Positions 37,193 through 46,300 of a stretch of 64,000 bases of DNA are shown here, piece by piece. The stretch is from Aquimarina amphilecti (GTDB lineage Bacteria; Bacteroidota; Bacteroidia; Flavobacteriales; Flavobacteriaceae), in assembly GCF_900109375.1 (NCBI RefSeq), contig NZ_FOAB01000010.1, positions 62,001 to 126,000 on the forward strand, in the 5' to 3' direction. The stretch's first letter is position 1, and each line of letters opens with the position of its first letter. The notes beneath the pieces were generated by a model, which saw only the letters and a list, made by a program, of their open reading frames with translations, did no database searches and was not told the DNA's origin. The position numbers were made by a program, and so were the translations under genes.

Positions 37193-38674
37193 TTGAAACC
37201 TCAAAACCTAACTCAATTAATCTACCTCTTACTCTTTTTACTACCTGTATTAGCTTCAAGTCAGGCAAAAAAGAAGAAACAAGAAACATATACCATAGAA
37301 GCTACTGTCTTGGATAAAAACAGCAAGAATCCTTTACCATTCACAAATGTTTTGATTGAAGGAACATCTATAGGAACTATAACTAATGAAGAAGGAAAAT
37401 TTGAACTAACAATAAGTAAAAAATATGAGTCCTTTAAGGTTGTTTTTTCCTTCGTAGGATATGAAAACAGTAGTCTTTCTGTTAAGAAACTAAAAGACAC
37501 TTCTAAAAAAGTATACCTAAAACCTATCTCAACCTCACTAGATGAAATTGTTGTTACTGCAAAAAATAAATACAAAGAACTTATTGATCAGGCTATTTCT
37601 TTAATTTCAAAAAATTATTCTCAAAAGTCTATTCAACTCGAGGCATATTATAGGGAATTGACGAAAATAGATGACAGTTACACCAAATTCTCTGATGCGG
37701 CCAGTATCATCCAATATTCAGCATATGATTCTAATTTTGATTATTTATTATCTAATACTAATTACATTCAATTTAATCGCTTAGAATACAATATCAATCA
37801 GGTTCCTTATCCTGAACCTAAAGAATTTGTAGCTGACACCAGAGATCAAGCAAAAATAATAGCTCTAAGAAAAAGCAATAACTTACAAGATTACCGGATT
37901 TTGGAACAATCAAAGAAGCTAAAATCCATTGACACTTTAAACCTAAAATGGTTAGAAAACAATGAAATAGGCGGAGGTCCGCTTCGATTAACAGGAGCAG
38001 ATAAAATAAAAAGAAGAGAAGATTTCTTCGATCCTAAAATTAATAGCAAATATCTTTTTACACTCTATGGGAAAAGTATTTATAACAACAAACCAGTATT
38101 TATAATCTCTTTTAAACCTAAAGATTCTAACAACATAGAGACTCGATACAAAGGAGAAATAACCTTAGATAAAGAAAGTAAAGCAATCATTGCATATCAA
38201 TACCAGCTTACAAAAAAAGCAAAAAAAGCTCTGAATCAACGATTTGCTACTCAATTAAAAACTCCAGAAACTATTGAGAAAAAGACTAAAAAAGCCTTCA
38301 TTACGCGTATTACTAGCCTAAAGAATTATAAAATATATGTAACATTTTCTAACTATAAAGATAAGTGGTACCTAAAAAGAATTAAAGCAATTAATTCTTA
38401 TGAAAATACTGGTGATTTATTTGAAAACTATAAAATAACTACTGAATCTGAATTAATAGTTGGTGCAGTTGATACTGGGAGAACCTCACCATTAGCTGGT
38501 CAAGAAGTTTTCAAAAACAACTTTTCCAACGCTCTATTTAACTACCCACTTTCTTATGACAGTGAATTCTGGAATAACTACAACAGCCTTATTGCAACTG
38601 GCGTTATCGGAAAAGCTCTTGAAGATTTAGAAGTCAAAGGAAGTTTAGAATCACAGTTCAAAAACAAAAATTAA
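37193..38674 (+). CDS. Carboxypeptidase-regulatory-like domain protein, TTG start
   Basis: A 493-residue protein that begins with TTG at 37193; no in-frame ATG or GTG precedes it after the stop at 37163 and the signal peptide (IYLLLFLLPVLASSQ) starts at once, so the TTG start is well supported. A CarboxypepD_reg-like domain spans about 35-115 (PLPFTNVLIEGTSIGTIT and LDEIVVTAK at its end). The remainder is a 370-residue domain common in Bacteroidota envelope proteins of unknown role. Confidence 0.85.
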   Translation: MKPQNLTQLIYLLLFLLPVLASSQAKKKKQETYTIEATVLDKNSKNPLPFTNVLIEGTSIGTITNEEGKFELTISKKYESFKVVFSFVGYENSSLSVKKLKDTSKKVYLKPISTSLDEIVVTAKNKYKELIDQAISLISKNYSQKSIQLEAYYRELTKIDDSYTKFSDAASIIQYSAYDSNFDYLLSNTNYIQFNRLEYNINQVPYPEPKEFVADTRDQAKIIALRKSNNLQDYRILEQSKKLKSIDTLNLKWLENNEIGGGPLRLTGADKIKRREDFFDPKINSKYLFTLYGKSIYNNKPVFIISFKPKDSNNIETRYKGEITLDKESKAIIAYQYQLTKKAKKALNQRFATQLKTPETIEKKTKKAFITRITSLKNYKIYVTFSNYKDKWYLKRIKAINSYENTGDLFENYKITTESELIVGAVDTGRTSPLAGQEVFKNNFSNALFNYPLSYDSEFWNNYNSLIATGVIGKALEDLEVKGSLESQFKNKN

Positions 38675-38721
38675 TTTTAGATTTCTTACAAAAAAACTTG
38701 CGAGATATACTTTTTTAATTT

Positions 38722-38740
38722 TACTTTGTATTTCAAAGTA
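38722..38740 (+). promoter_or_regulatory. Palindromic operator 1 upstream of the membrane operon
   Basis: TACTTTG-TATTT-CAAAGTA, a 19-base inverted repeat ending 8 bases before the ATG at 38749. A closely matching element (26 of 28 bases identical including flanks) lies at 39708-39726. The winged-helix regulator encoded at 39395 is the likely binder. The left arm could overlap the promoter -7 box. Confidence 0.65.
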
Positions 38741-38748
38741 CTTTTAAT

Positions 38749-39354
38749 ATGAGCACAGAAGATTATTTAAAAGACATTACAGAGATCAAAGACATGATGA
38801 ATAAATCATCACGTTTTTTCTCTCTAAGTGGTTTATCAGGAATATTAGCAGGGATCTATGCAATTATAGGGGCAGCAATTGCCTATTACCTTGTCCGCAT
38901 CAGCGGTATAGATTATGTTATTGCAGAAGGAAAAATATTTAATTACATTTTAATTGATCTAATGGCTGTGGCTCTTCTAAGTATTGTAACTGGAATTATA
39001 TTGAGTAATAGAAAAGCTAAAAAAAATAACGAAACCCTTTGGAATGGAACTTCCAAAAGATTACTCACTGCTTTTCTAATCCCATTAGTTACTGGCGGTA
39101 TTTTTATAATCATCAAAATTTATAGTCATCATTATGGTCTTACGGGATCATTAATGCTTATTTTTTATGGATTAGCTTTAGTAAATGCTTCAAAATATAC
39201 TATTGGAAACGTAAAGTATTTGGGGTATGCAGAAATTATATTAGGTTTGGTGTGTTCTGTATTTCCTACCTATGGTTTTTGGTTTTGGGTCGTAGGATTT
39301 GGAGTGATGCATATTATATACGGCAGTTTAATCTATTTACAACACGATAGGTAA
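38749..39354 (+). CDS. Hypothetical polytopic membrane protein
   Basis: A 201-residue protein with a short N-terminal cytoplasmic segment and six hydrophobic helices (starting GLSGILAGIYAIIGAAIAYY). First gene of the operon with the regulator 40 bases downstream. No family recognised beyond flavobacterial paralogues with the same order. Confidence 0.7.
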   Translation: MSTEDYLKDITEIKDMMNKSSRFFSLSGLSGILAGIYAIIGAAIAYYLVRISGIDYVIAEGKIFNYILIDLMAVALLSIVTGIILSNRKAKKNNETLWNGTSKRLLTAFLIPLVTGGIFIIIKIYSHHYGLTGSLMLIFYGLALVNASKYTIGNVKYLGYAEIILGLVCSVFPTYGFWFWVVGFGVMHIIYGSLIYLQHDR

Positions 39355-39394
39355 TTCTTCAGAACATTTAAACTTTAAGCGTAAAAGCTAAACA

Positions 39395-39688
39395 ATGAGT
39401 AGTATAATTGGCAACATAAATAAAGCATTTGATCACCGAATACGACTGGGTATTATGTCTATTCTAGTGGTTAATGAATATGCGGATTTTAAAATGCTAA
39501 AAGAATTATTGGGAGCAACTGATGGTAACCTAGCTAGTCATACGAAAGCATTAGAAAAATCAGAATATATATTAGTCGAAAAATCATTTATTGGCAAAAA
39601 ACCCAACACCAGATACAGTGCTACCAAAAAAGGTCGTGAAGCTTTTAAAAAACACGTAGAAGCTATTGAAAAATTACTGAAACAATAG
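39395..39688 (+). CDS. Winged-helix transcriptional regulator (HTH_34/MarR-like)
   Basis: A 97-residue protein that is only a winged-helix domain: helices DHRIRLGIMSILVVN and FKMLKELLGATDGNLASHTK (recognition helix DGNLASHTKAL), then the wing IGKKPNTRYSATKKGREAF. It resembles ArsR/HTH_34-type repressors that bind palindromes as dimers. Flanked by two copies of one palindrome, so autoregulation and control of the downstream genes are likely. Confidence 0.88.
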   Translation: MSSIIGNINKAFDHRIRLGIMSILVVNEYADFKMLKELLGATDGNLASHTKALEKSEYILVEKSFIGKKPNTRYSATKKGREAFKKHVEAIEKLLKQ

Positions 39689-39707
39689 CTATATTTTTTT
39701 ATCAATT

Positions 39708-39726
39708 TACTTTGAAATTCAAAGTA
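39708..39726 (+). promoter_or_regulatory. Palindromic operator 2, upstream of the Coq4-like gene
   Basis: TACTTTG-AAATT-CAAAGTA, same arms as 38722-38740. It lies 20 bases after the regulator stop and 16 before the ATG at 39743. This divides the operon into two jointly controlled units. Confidence 0.65.
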
Positions 39727-39742
39727 CTTTTAAAAACTAAAG

Positions 39743-40210
39743 ATGAGATCTATATTATTAGAAATATTATATGAATGGAGTAAAATCCCATATCAAAAAT
39801 GGTTCAAGAAAGAAGATCCTTGGGACATTCCGGTATCACAATTATTAAGGTATCCTCAAACAAGCCTGGGATTTCACTTAGGAAGTTTCTTGCTACAACA
39901 TGATTTTACACCTCAGCCTAAATTAGAAAACCATGATGTATTTCATGTGCTAACAAAAACAGGAATTACTGTTCCTGAGGAAATATCAATGCAATATTAC
40001 CTTCTTGGTAACGGTAAAAAGAGTGCATACTTATATACTGTCATTTTCATAGGAACCGTACTCTACCCTGATAAGTTTAGAGTATTTAGAAATGCATTTA
40101 AGCAAGGACGCAATGCATACTCATTTCATCAATTGGATTTCAAGAAATTACTAGATCAATCACTAGACACCATAAGAACAACTTTTTTAATAGCTACATC
40201 ATGCAAATAA
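39743..40210 (+). CDS. Coq4-like protein
   Basis: A 155-residue helical protein with the motif HDVFH followed after eleven residues by Glu (NHDVFHVLTKTGITVPEE), which is the HDxxH-x11-E metal site of Coq4. Coq4 supports ubiquinone synthesis in other organisms, but flavobacteria use menaquinone, so the lipid substrate here must differ. The gene is in an envelope operon with DUF1361 and CreD proteins and overlaps the next gene by 10 bases. Confidence 0.8.
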   Translation: MRSILLEILYEWSKIPYQKWFKKEDPWDIPVSQLLRYPQTSLGFHLGSFLLQHDFTPQPKLENHDVFHVLTKTGITVPEEISMQYYLLGNGKKSAYLYTVIFIGTVLYPDKFRVFRNAFKQGRNAYSFHQLDFKKLLDQSLDTIRTTFLIATSCK

Positions 40211-40515
40211 CACAATCAATAAATCGAAATGCTCTTATGATAGCAACTTTTAGTTTCCTTCTGGGTACAATACTTCTATTATTACACCTCATTGTTTCTT
40301 GGGAACAAATAATTATGATAGGTCTTTTTTATGTTATCATAGCTATTGTTCTAAATGGAATCACTTTTATTGGATTATTAGCCAATACAATTATAAATTA
40401 TCACTACTACAAGGAGAATCTAACTACTGTACTAGTGTTTTTATTAAATATTCCTATTGCCATAGGATACTTCTTAATCGTTATCAACAACCCATTTCAT
40501 AATACCATACTATGA
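40201..40515 (+). CDS. Small hypothetical membrane protein
   Basis: A 104-residue protein with three predicted membrane helices (about 12-32, 35-58, 75-95). It overlaps its upstream neighbour by 10 bases and its downstream neighbour by 4, so all three are translationally coupled. No family recognised. Confidence 0.7.
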   Translation: MQITQSINRNALMIATFSFLLGTILLLLHLIVSWEQIIMIGLFYVIIAIVLNGITFIGLLANTIINYHYYKENLTTVLVFLLNIPIAIGYFLIVINNPFHNTIL

Positions 40516-41168
40516 TAAATACTTTTCAAAAACAACTACCCTTTATTAAAGGTTTTAGTATAGCCATAGCATTTAGCATAACTCTTTTACTAATTAGAGT
40601 TATAAGGCTAGAATCCAATTTTTATTTATTCTTAATCTGGAATTTATTTTTAGCCTGTATTCCTTATGGAATTACTGTCGTACTAAGTTTTGGTAAACTA
40701 AAAGAGAATCGATTCATTTTTGGATTAGGATTTATTTTATGGTTAGCTTTTCTTCCTAACGCTCCTTACATCCTAACGGATTTACAACATATTCGTCTTA
40801 GTACCTTACATTCTGTATGGTTTGATGTATTATTAATTCTATCATTTGCAATAAATGGGTTAATTATTGGATTTGCCTCTCTGCGTATTATGCAAAAACT
40901 TCTCAATAACCATTTTTCTAAAAAAACTACGAATTTACTAATTCATATCACCCTTTTGTTATGTGGATTTGGCATCTATATGGGAAGAATACTTCGATGG
41001 AATAGTTGGGACCTAATCCAAAATCCATTACACATTCTCGGAGATATATTTAGACGAATTATATCGCCTATTGAGTATATACATACTTGGGTATTTACTC
41101 TAGGTTTTGGTTGTTTTTTAATCATAACCTATCATCTAATTCAACATTATCATAAAGAAAACAATTAA
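40512..41168 (+). CDS. DUF1361 family membrane protein
   Basis: A 218-residue membrane protein with six helices. The block FLPNAPYILTDLQHI and YMGRILRWNSWDL are the DUF1361 signatures. The family function is unknown. It starts 4 bases inside the previous gene and is followed by creD 30 bases later. Confidence 0.88.
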   Translation: MINTFQKQLPFIKGFSIAIAFSITLLLIRVIRLESNFYLFLIWNLFLACIPYGITVVLSFGKLKENRFIFGLGFILWLAFLPNAPYILTDLQHIRLSTLHSVWFDVLLILSFAINGLIIGFASLRIMQKLLNNHFSKKTTNLLIHITLLLCGFGIYMGRILRWNSWDLIQNPLHILGDIFRRIISPIEYIHTWVFTLGFGCFLIITYHLIQHYHKENN

Positions 41169-41197
41169 AAATACAATCACTATAAAATCAAAGAATC

Positions 41198-42562
41198 ATG
41201 GAAAATCAAAAACCAAGAAAGTCCTTTGGACAATGGATAAAAACATCTATTACTATCCGTATGCTTATGGTTGGAATATTAATTTTGGTATTATTAATTC
41301 CACTCTCTTACATTAAAAATTTAATTCAAGAACGATCAATAAGACAAGAGCAAACGGTAGTAAGTGACATCAATCAAAAATGGGGAAATCAAGTAATGCT
41401 TTATGGACCTATTCTAAAAATTCCATATCAAACTCATAACATTAAAAAAATATGGGATGAAAAAACTAAATCATACACTGAAGAAGACATTATTACGGTT
41501 CGACATGCTTTCTTCTTTCCTAATTTATTAGACATCAAAGCAAACGTTACATCTGACACACTAAAAAGAGGTATTTATAAATCTCCAGTATACACTTCTG
41601 ACATGAAGATTAAAGGATCATTTACAATACCATCTTTTGAAACACAAGATATAGCACAAGAAGATATTCTATGGGACAAATCGACGGTCATCCTTAACTC
41701 TACCAATCTAAAAGGAATAAAAAGCAATCTCCAACTAAAACTTGGCACAGAAAATTACTTACTACAATCAAAATACTCTAAAGATTCATATACCAACACA
41801 TTGGAAACTAAATTCCTAAAAGAAAACTCTTGGCCAAAAGATAAAACAGTTGACTTTAATTTAGATCTTATCATCAACGGAAGTAATCAATTAAAATTCA
41901 TACCTGTAGGTAAAGAAACCAATGTAAACATAACTTCAGATTGGGCTTCTCCTAAATTTGACGGAAATTATTTACCAGACCCAAAAACTAAATCCATTAC
42001 CGACAAAGGTTTTAAAGCAAGCTGGAAAGTACTACAGGTAAATAGGGAGTTTGAACAAGAGTTTTTTGGTGAACTCCCACATATTAATTCCTCCGCATTC
42101 GGGGTGAAATTCATTGTTCCTGTAGATGATTATCAAAAAAGTGAGAGAACAGCTAAATATGGATATCTAGTAATTGCTCTAACCTTTTTGGTGTTTTTTT
42201 TAATACAAACTATTAGCAAAATAAATATTCACCCGTTCCAATATCTGATGATAGGATTAGCTTTAACGATGTTTTATACATTGTTAATCTCTATATCTGA
42301 ACATTCTAGTTTTTTATACGCCTATCTAATCGCTGGTACATCTGTAGTATTATTGATCTCTACATATTCTAAAGCAATTCTTAAAAGCTTTAAGTTTATG
42401 GCTATGATATCAACATCTTTGACCGCGTTATACGCATTCATATTTGTTATCATTCAACTAGAAGATTATGCATTATTAGTAGGAAGTATTGGACTATTTT
42501 TAATACTAGGAACCATTATGATGGTGTCTAGAAAAATTGATTGGGGAAATGATGGGGTTTAA
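41198..42562 (+). CDS. creD: Inner membrane protein CreD
   Basis: A 454-residue CreD family protein: one N-terminal helix (residues 19-38), a large periplasmic domain (about 40-310) and five C-terminal helices. Markers are SGSHQLKFIPVGKET-like INGSNQLKFIPVG, and the GVKFIVPVDDYQKSERTAKYG junction. CreD is linked to colicin resistance and envelope stress in other bacteria. Ends the operon, followed by a terminator. Confidence 0.93.
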   Translation: MENQKPRKSFGQWIKTSITIRMLMVGILILVLLIPLSYIKNLIQERSIRQEQTVVSDINQKWGNQVMLYGPILKIPYQTHNIKKIWDEKTKSYTEEDIITVRHAFFFPNLLDIKANVTSDTLKRGIYKSPVYTSDMKIKGSFTIPSFETQDIAQEDILWDKSTVILNSTNLKGIKSNLQLKLGTENYLLQSKYSKDSYTNTLETKFLKENSWPKDKTVDFNLDLIINGSNQLKFIPVGKETNVNITSDWASPKFDGNYLPDPKTKSITDKGFKASWKVLQVNREFEQEFFGELPHINSSAFGVKFIVPVDDYQKSERTAKYGYLVIALTFLVFFLIQTISKINIHPFQYLMIGLALTMFYTLLISISEHSSFLYAYLIAGTSVVLLISTYSKAILKSFKFMAMISTSLTALYAFIFVIIQLEDYALLVGSIGLFLILGTIMMVSRKIDWGNDGV

Positions 42563-42629
42563 TATTTTTTTATAAATCATATTACTAATTTTTTAAATAA
42601 CAAACAAAAATGCTGGTTAGTTAGTTGAG

Positions 42630-42670
42630 AAAAGTCGTGCTTCATTTTTTTTGAAGTGCGGCTTTTTTTT
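42630..42670 (+). terminator. Terminator after creD
   Basis: AAAAGTCGTGCTTCA pairs with TGAAGTGCGGCTTTT (with G-U pairs) and is followed by T8. Confidence 0.85.
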
Positions 42671-42695
42671 AACAAAGATTTGTTTCTATTACAGA

Positions 42696-42726
42696 TTGTG
42701 TTTCAAAAAGAAAACCGTTACTTTTC
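42696..42726 (+). promoter_or_regulatory. Promoter for the DUF192 lipoprotein gene
   Basis: TTG at 42696 and TACTTTTC at 42719-42726, spacing 20. One base off TAnnTTTG. Confidence 0.45.
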
Positions 42727-42776
42727 ATTCTTAAATATATCCAAATCTATATTGGAATAACAAAAAGAAAACACCA

Positions 42777-43271
42777 ATGAAAAAAGAAATATTTATACTA
42801 GTTATTGCGATTTCCTGCATATTTGTTTTCTCTTGTAAAAAAGAGGCTAATAAAAAGATTGTTACGGAGGAAATAAAATTCACAAAAGAGGGAACACTCT
42901 CTATTTATGCTTTACGGGATTCTATTCCAAATCAAATTATCTCTTTAGATATAGAAATTGCAGATAATGATTACGAAAGAGAAACTGGACTAATGTATCG
43001 TAAAACTATGGAAGAAAAAAGAGGCATGTTATTTATTCAGGAGAAGTTTAAACTACAAAGTTTTTATATGAAAAATACATTGATACCTTTAGATATTATC
43101 TACATTGATGATCAATATAAAATCGTGAGTTTTCAAAAAGATGCAAAACCATTAGACGAGACTTCTCTCCCTTCAGAAAAACCTGCAAAATATATTTTAG
43201 AAATAAATAGTGGATTATCTGATCAATGGAATCTAAAAATTGGGGATTCTATATCCTTTAAAAGAAACTAA
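42777..43271 (+). CDS. DUF192 family lipoprotein
   Basis: A 164-residue protein with a lipoprotein signal peptide (lipobox FVFSC) and a DUF192 domain (about 60-160). The blocks ERETGLMYRKTMEEKRGMLF and FYMKNTLIPLDIIYID are characteristic. The domain is widespread, with no established activity. It shares a bidirectional terminator with the convergent GH57-type gene. Confidence 0.88.
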   Translation: MKKEIFILVIAISCIFVFSCKKEANKKIVTEEIKFTKEGTLSIYALRDSIPNQIISLDIEIADNDYERETGLMYRKTMEEKRGMLFIQEKFKLQSFYMKNTLIPLDIIYIDDQYKIVSFQKDAKPLDETSLPSEKPAKYILEINSGLSDQWNLKIGDSISFKRN

Positions 43272-43289
43272 ATTTATCAGAATCAAATA

Positions 43290-43324
43290 AAAACCCTTGA
43301 AAAATTATTCTTTTCAAGGGTTTT
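43290..43324 (+). terminator. Shared bidirectional terminator
   Basis: AAAACCCTTGAAAA pairs with TTTTCAAGGGTTTT over a 7-base loop, between two convergent stops. Confidence 0.85.
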
Positions 43325-43346
43325 ATCTAGGGATAAATCGGAAAAA

Positions 43347-46300
43347 TTATTTAATAATCTTCACAACCTTATTAACAGTTTTACCACTGAATTTCACAAA
43401 ATATATTCCTTTTGCCACATTAAGAGGTATTGATATAACTCCATTTTTACTCGATATCACATCAGAATAATACAACCCTCCTTTTACATCTCTAATCGTA
43501 ACACTAAGAGATCTATCCTCTCCCGATATATTAAAGTTAATCTCATCTTTAAAAGGATTAGGGTAGATTGAAGAAATTATTGTTGTAGCTGTTTCTGATT
43601 CTTTATTTAATGGATTACTTACCCAGCCTGCATCATACCATCCTTCTCCACAGATTTGTAAATCTTCTGTTTGTTGTTCTCCATTCGTACTAAAAATAAC
43701 TTTAGCACAGGCTACACCAGACAATGTATATTCATACCATCCATCTCCATCTATATCAGTCATTTGGACACCAGGCCAAGAAGTAGTTAAAGATGTGGGC
43801 GTTGTTTCCCAATAATACAATGTTACAGGATTCCAATTGGTATTGTTATTATTAAAATGAATTGTCAATTCATCATCAGAAACATCACCAGGACAAGCTG
43901 TTGGACATTGATCATACCATTGATTAGTAGACGAATCATACCATCCATCTATCTCTCTCATCAAATCATCTGATTGTCCTCCATTGTTGTTATTATTAAA
44001 CACAATACCTATATCTGCATTTTCTTCTATTAAAAATGAATACCATTGAGAGGTTTGTTCTCTATTCATGGATTGACCTGGCCAATTCCATCCTGGTAAA
44101 GGCTGATTTGTATTTTTATCAAATAAGTATACATATACTTCATCCCAACTAGACACATTTCGATAATAAACAGTAAATGATTGAGCTTCATTGACATTAT
44201 AATCTTCAGAAATAATCGATGACTCTCCAGTACTATTATAAGCAATAACTTTTAAGACAGTATCTCCAGTAAAAGTTAATGTATTCTGATACAAGGAACT
44301 AGAATCAGAGGGTTCTGATCCATCAATGGTATAATAAATCATTCCTTGATTAGTTGATGACAAATTAACTGACACGCTTCCTTCATAAGAACCTCCTTGT
44401 GGAGTTACTAACAACTCTGGTAATCCTAAAACTCCTGGACAATCCGAAGGACATTGGTTATACCAAATATTTTCTGAATATACATACCAACCATCTACGT
44501 TTCTAAATTGGTCGTCGGATTGTTCTCCACTTCCATTTGTAAAAACAAGACCAACTTCTACTGATTCCGATATAGTAGTGATATACCACGGTGAATCTTG
44601 TTCTTGATTCATTAATTTACCTGGCCAATTCCATCCTGGTAACGTTGCATTATTATTTTTATCAAAAGCATATACATAAACCTGACTCCAATTAGAAGTG
44701 TTCTTAAAATGAACATCATAAGAAGGCAGGTCTCCAAATGTATAATTCCTAGTGATTACTTCAGAAGAATTTCCATCTTCATCAAATGCTATTGCTTTTA
44801 AAGTAATTGGTTCGCTATCACTATTTCCTATATCGAAAGAATTTATATACTCCTCACTTGATTGATCAGGCTCTGATCCATCTGTTGTATAATAAATAGT
44901 AATTCCGTCATTAGTTGCTGTTGTAGAAGCCTCTAACTCTACTTGTATTATATCATCAAAATTTCCAGAATCTGGAGTTACAGTAAGAGTTACTTGATCA
45001 CTACTATTAAATTCTCCAACATAAACATGCTGAATAGGAGTCTTAAATACATTCCCTTTAGTATCCACTGCTTCTACATAATAATCCACTAATACATTAG
45101 ACAAACCTTTAATTTCTGCATAACACAAGTCCGCAATTGCGGTAGGCTCTATGAACAAATCTATTTCTGGATCTTGTGTTACATTTCCTTTAGGAAATTG
45201 TTTTTGCACCATAGAAACGCTACTCCAAGAGCTAACACCATCTCCACTAGAATACACATCATTTACATTATCAGAAATAGGGTTTATTCCATCATTATCG
45301 GTTCTATATTTTAATTCTACAGATGCCAAACCATTTACATCATGTGCAAATGTCCAAACATGAAAATCGGATGTATTCTGAACTTCTTGATACGCGTAAA
45401 TAGGACCAAACCCTTTCCCGCCTGGATTATATGGAAAACGTTGTGGTATAAATACTGATGGAGGTGTATTATCCTGTTCTGGAGCATCTCCTATTTCGGC
45501 TTTCGCATGTTCTATAGCAATATTACCTGCTAAAGTTTGCTTTACTTCCATATCAATTGCCTTACCATAATACATATAACCACTAGTTAAAGATGGTAAG
45601 AAAAAATGCCAAGCTTTTTCTGCATTAGAAGCTCCGAAAGAAGGATCAATAACTTTCGCTATATCTATACCTCCACTATTGTCCTCTGCAGTTAAAACAT
45701 AGTTTTCTGCAGCAGTTATTACGGCCCAATTTCTAGCATCCTCAGTCCAACCATCCGGATTAAACATATAATCTGTGGTATCATACAAAGGCCATAACCA
45801 ATTAATAAATTGAGGATGTCCCCAATCATTAGCCGCATTAACCCAAGATCCATCTTCTACCTTTACAATATCACCTTCTGGAACTGGGTAAGAATTTAAG
45901 AATTGTTGTATTGTAGTGGGATCATATCCTTTAGAAGCAGCTTCATTAGCAAACCCAGGAACAGACTCTTGGTAATAGCTATCTCCTCCTCCCCAAGCAT
46001 TATCTCCATCATGAGCTAGTAATACAATCGATGGTTGACTTGCATTACTAAAAGGAGCGATATTAGCATCTATTTCTCCTGTTTCCATAGAACTAAATCC
46101 GTTCTGATAACTCAATAAATCAGCCATCGGAACAACGTCCATTTTATACGTTTGACCAGTTTCTGGATCAATATACTGTGCTTTGTGTGCTTGATAACAA
46201 TATGGAGCAGCAAAAGTCCCTCCTCTTCCATCAATTTGACCCTTCCACCAATTCTGTCCATTGGTCGCTACTTTATCTGCAGCATTAGGTGGATCAATAT

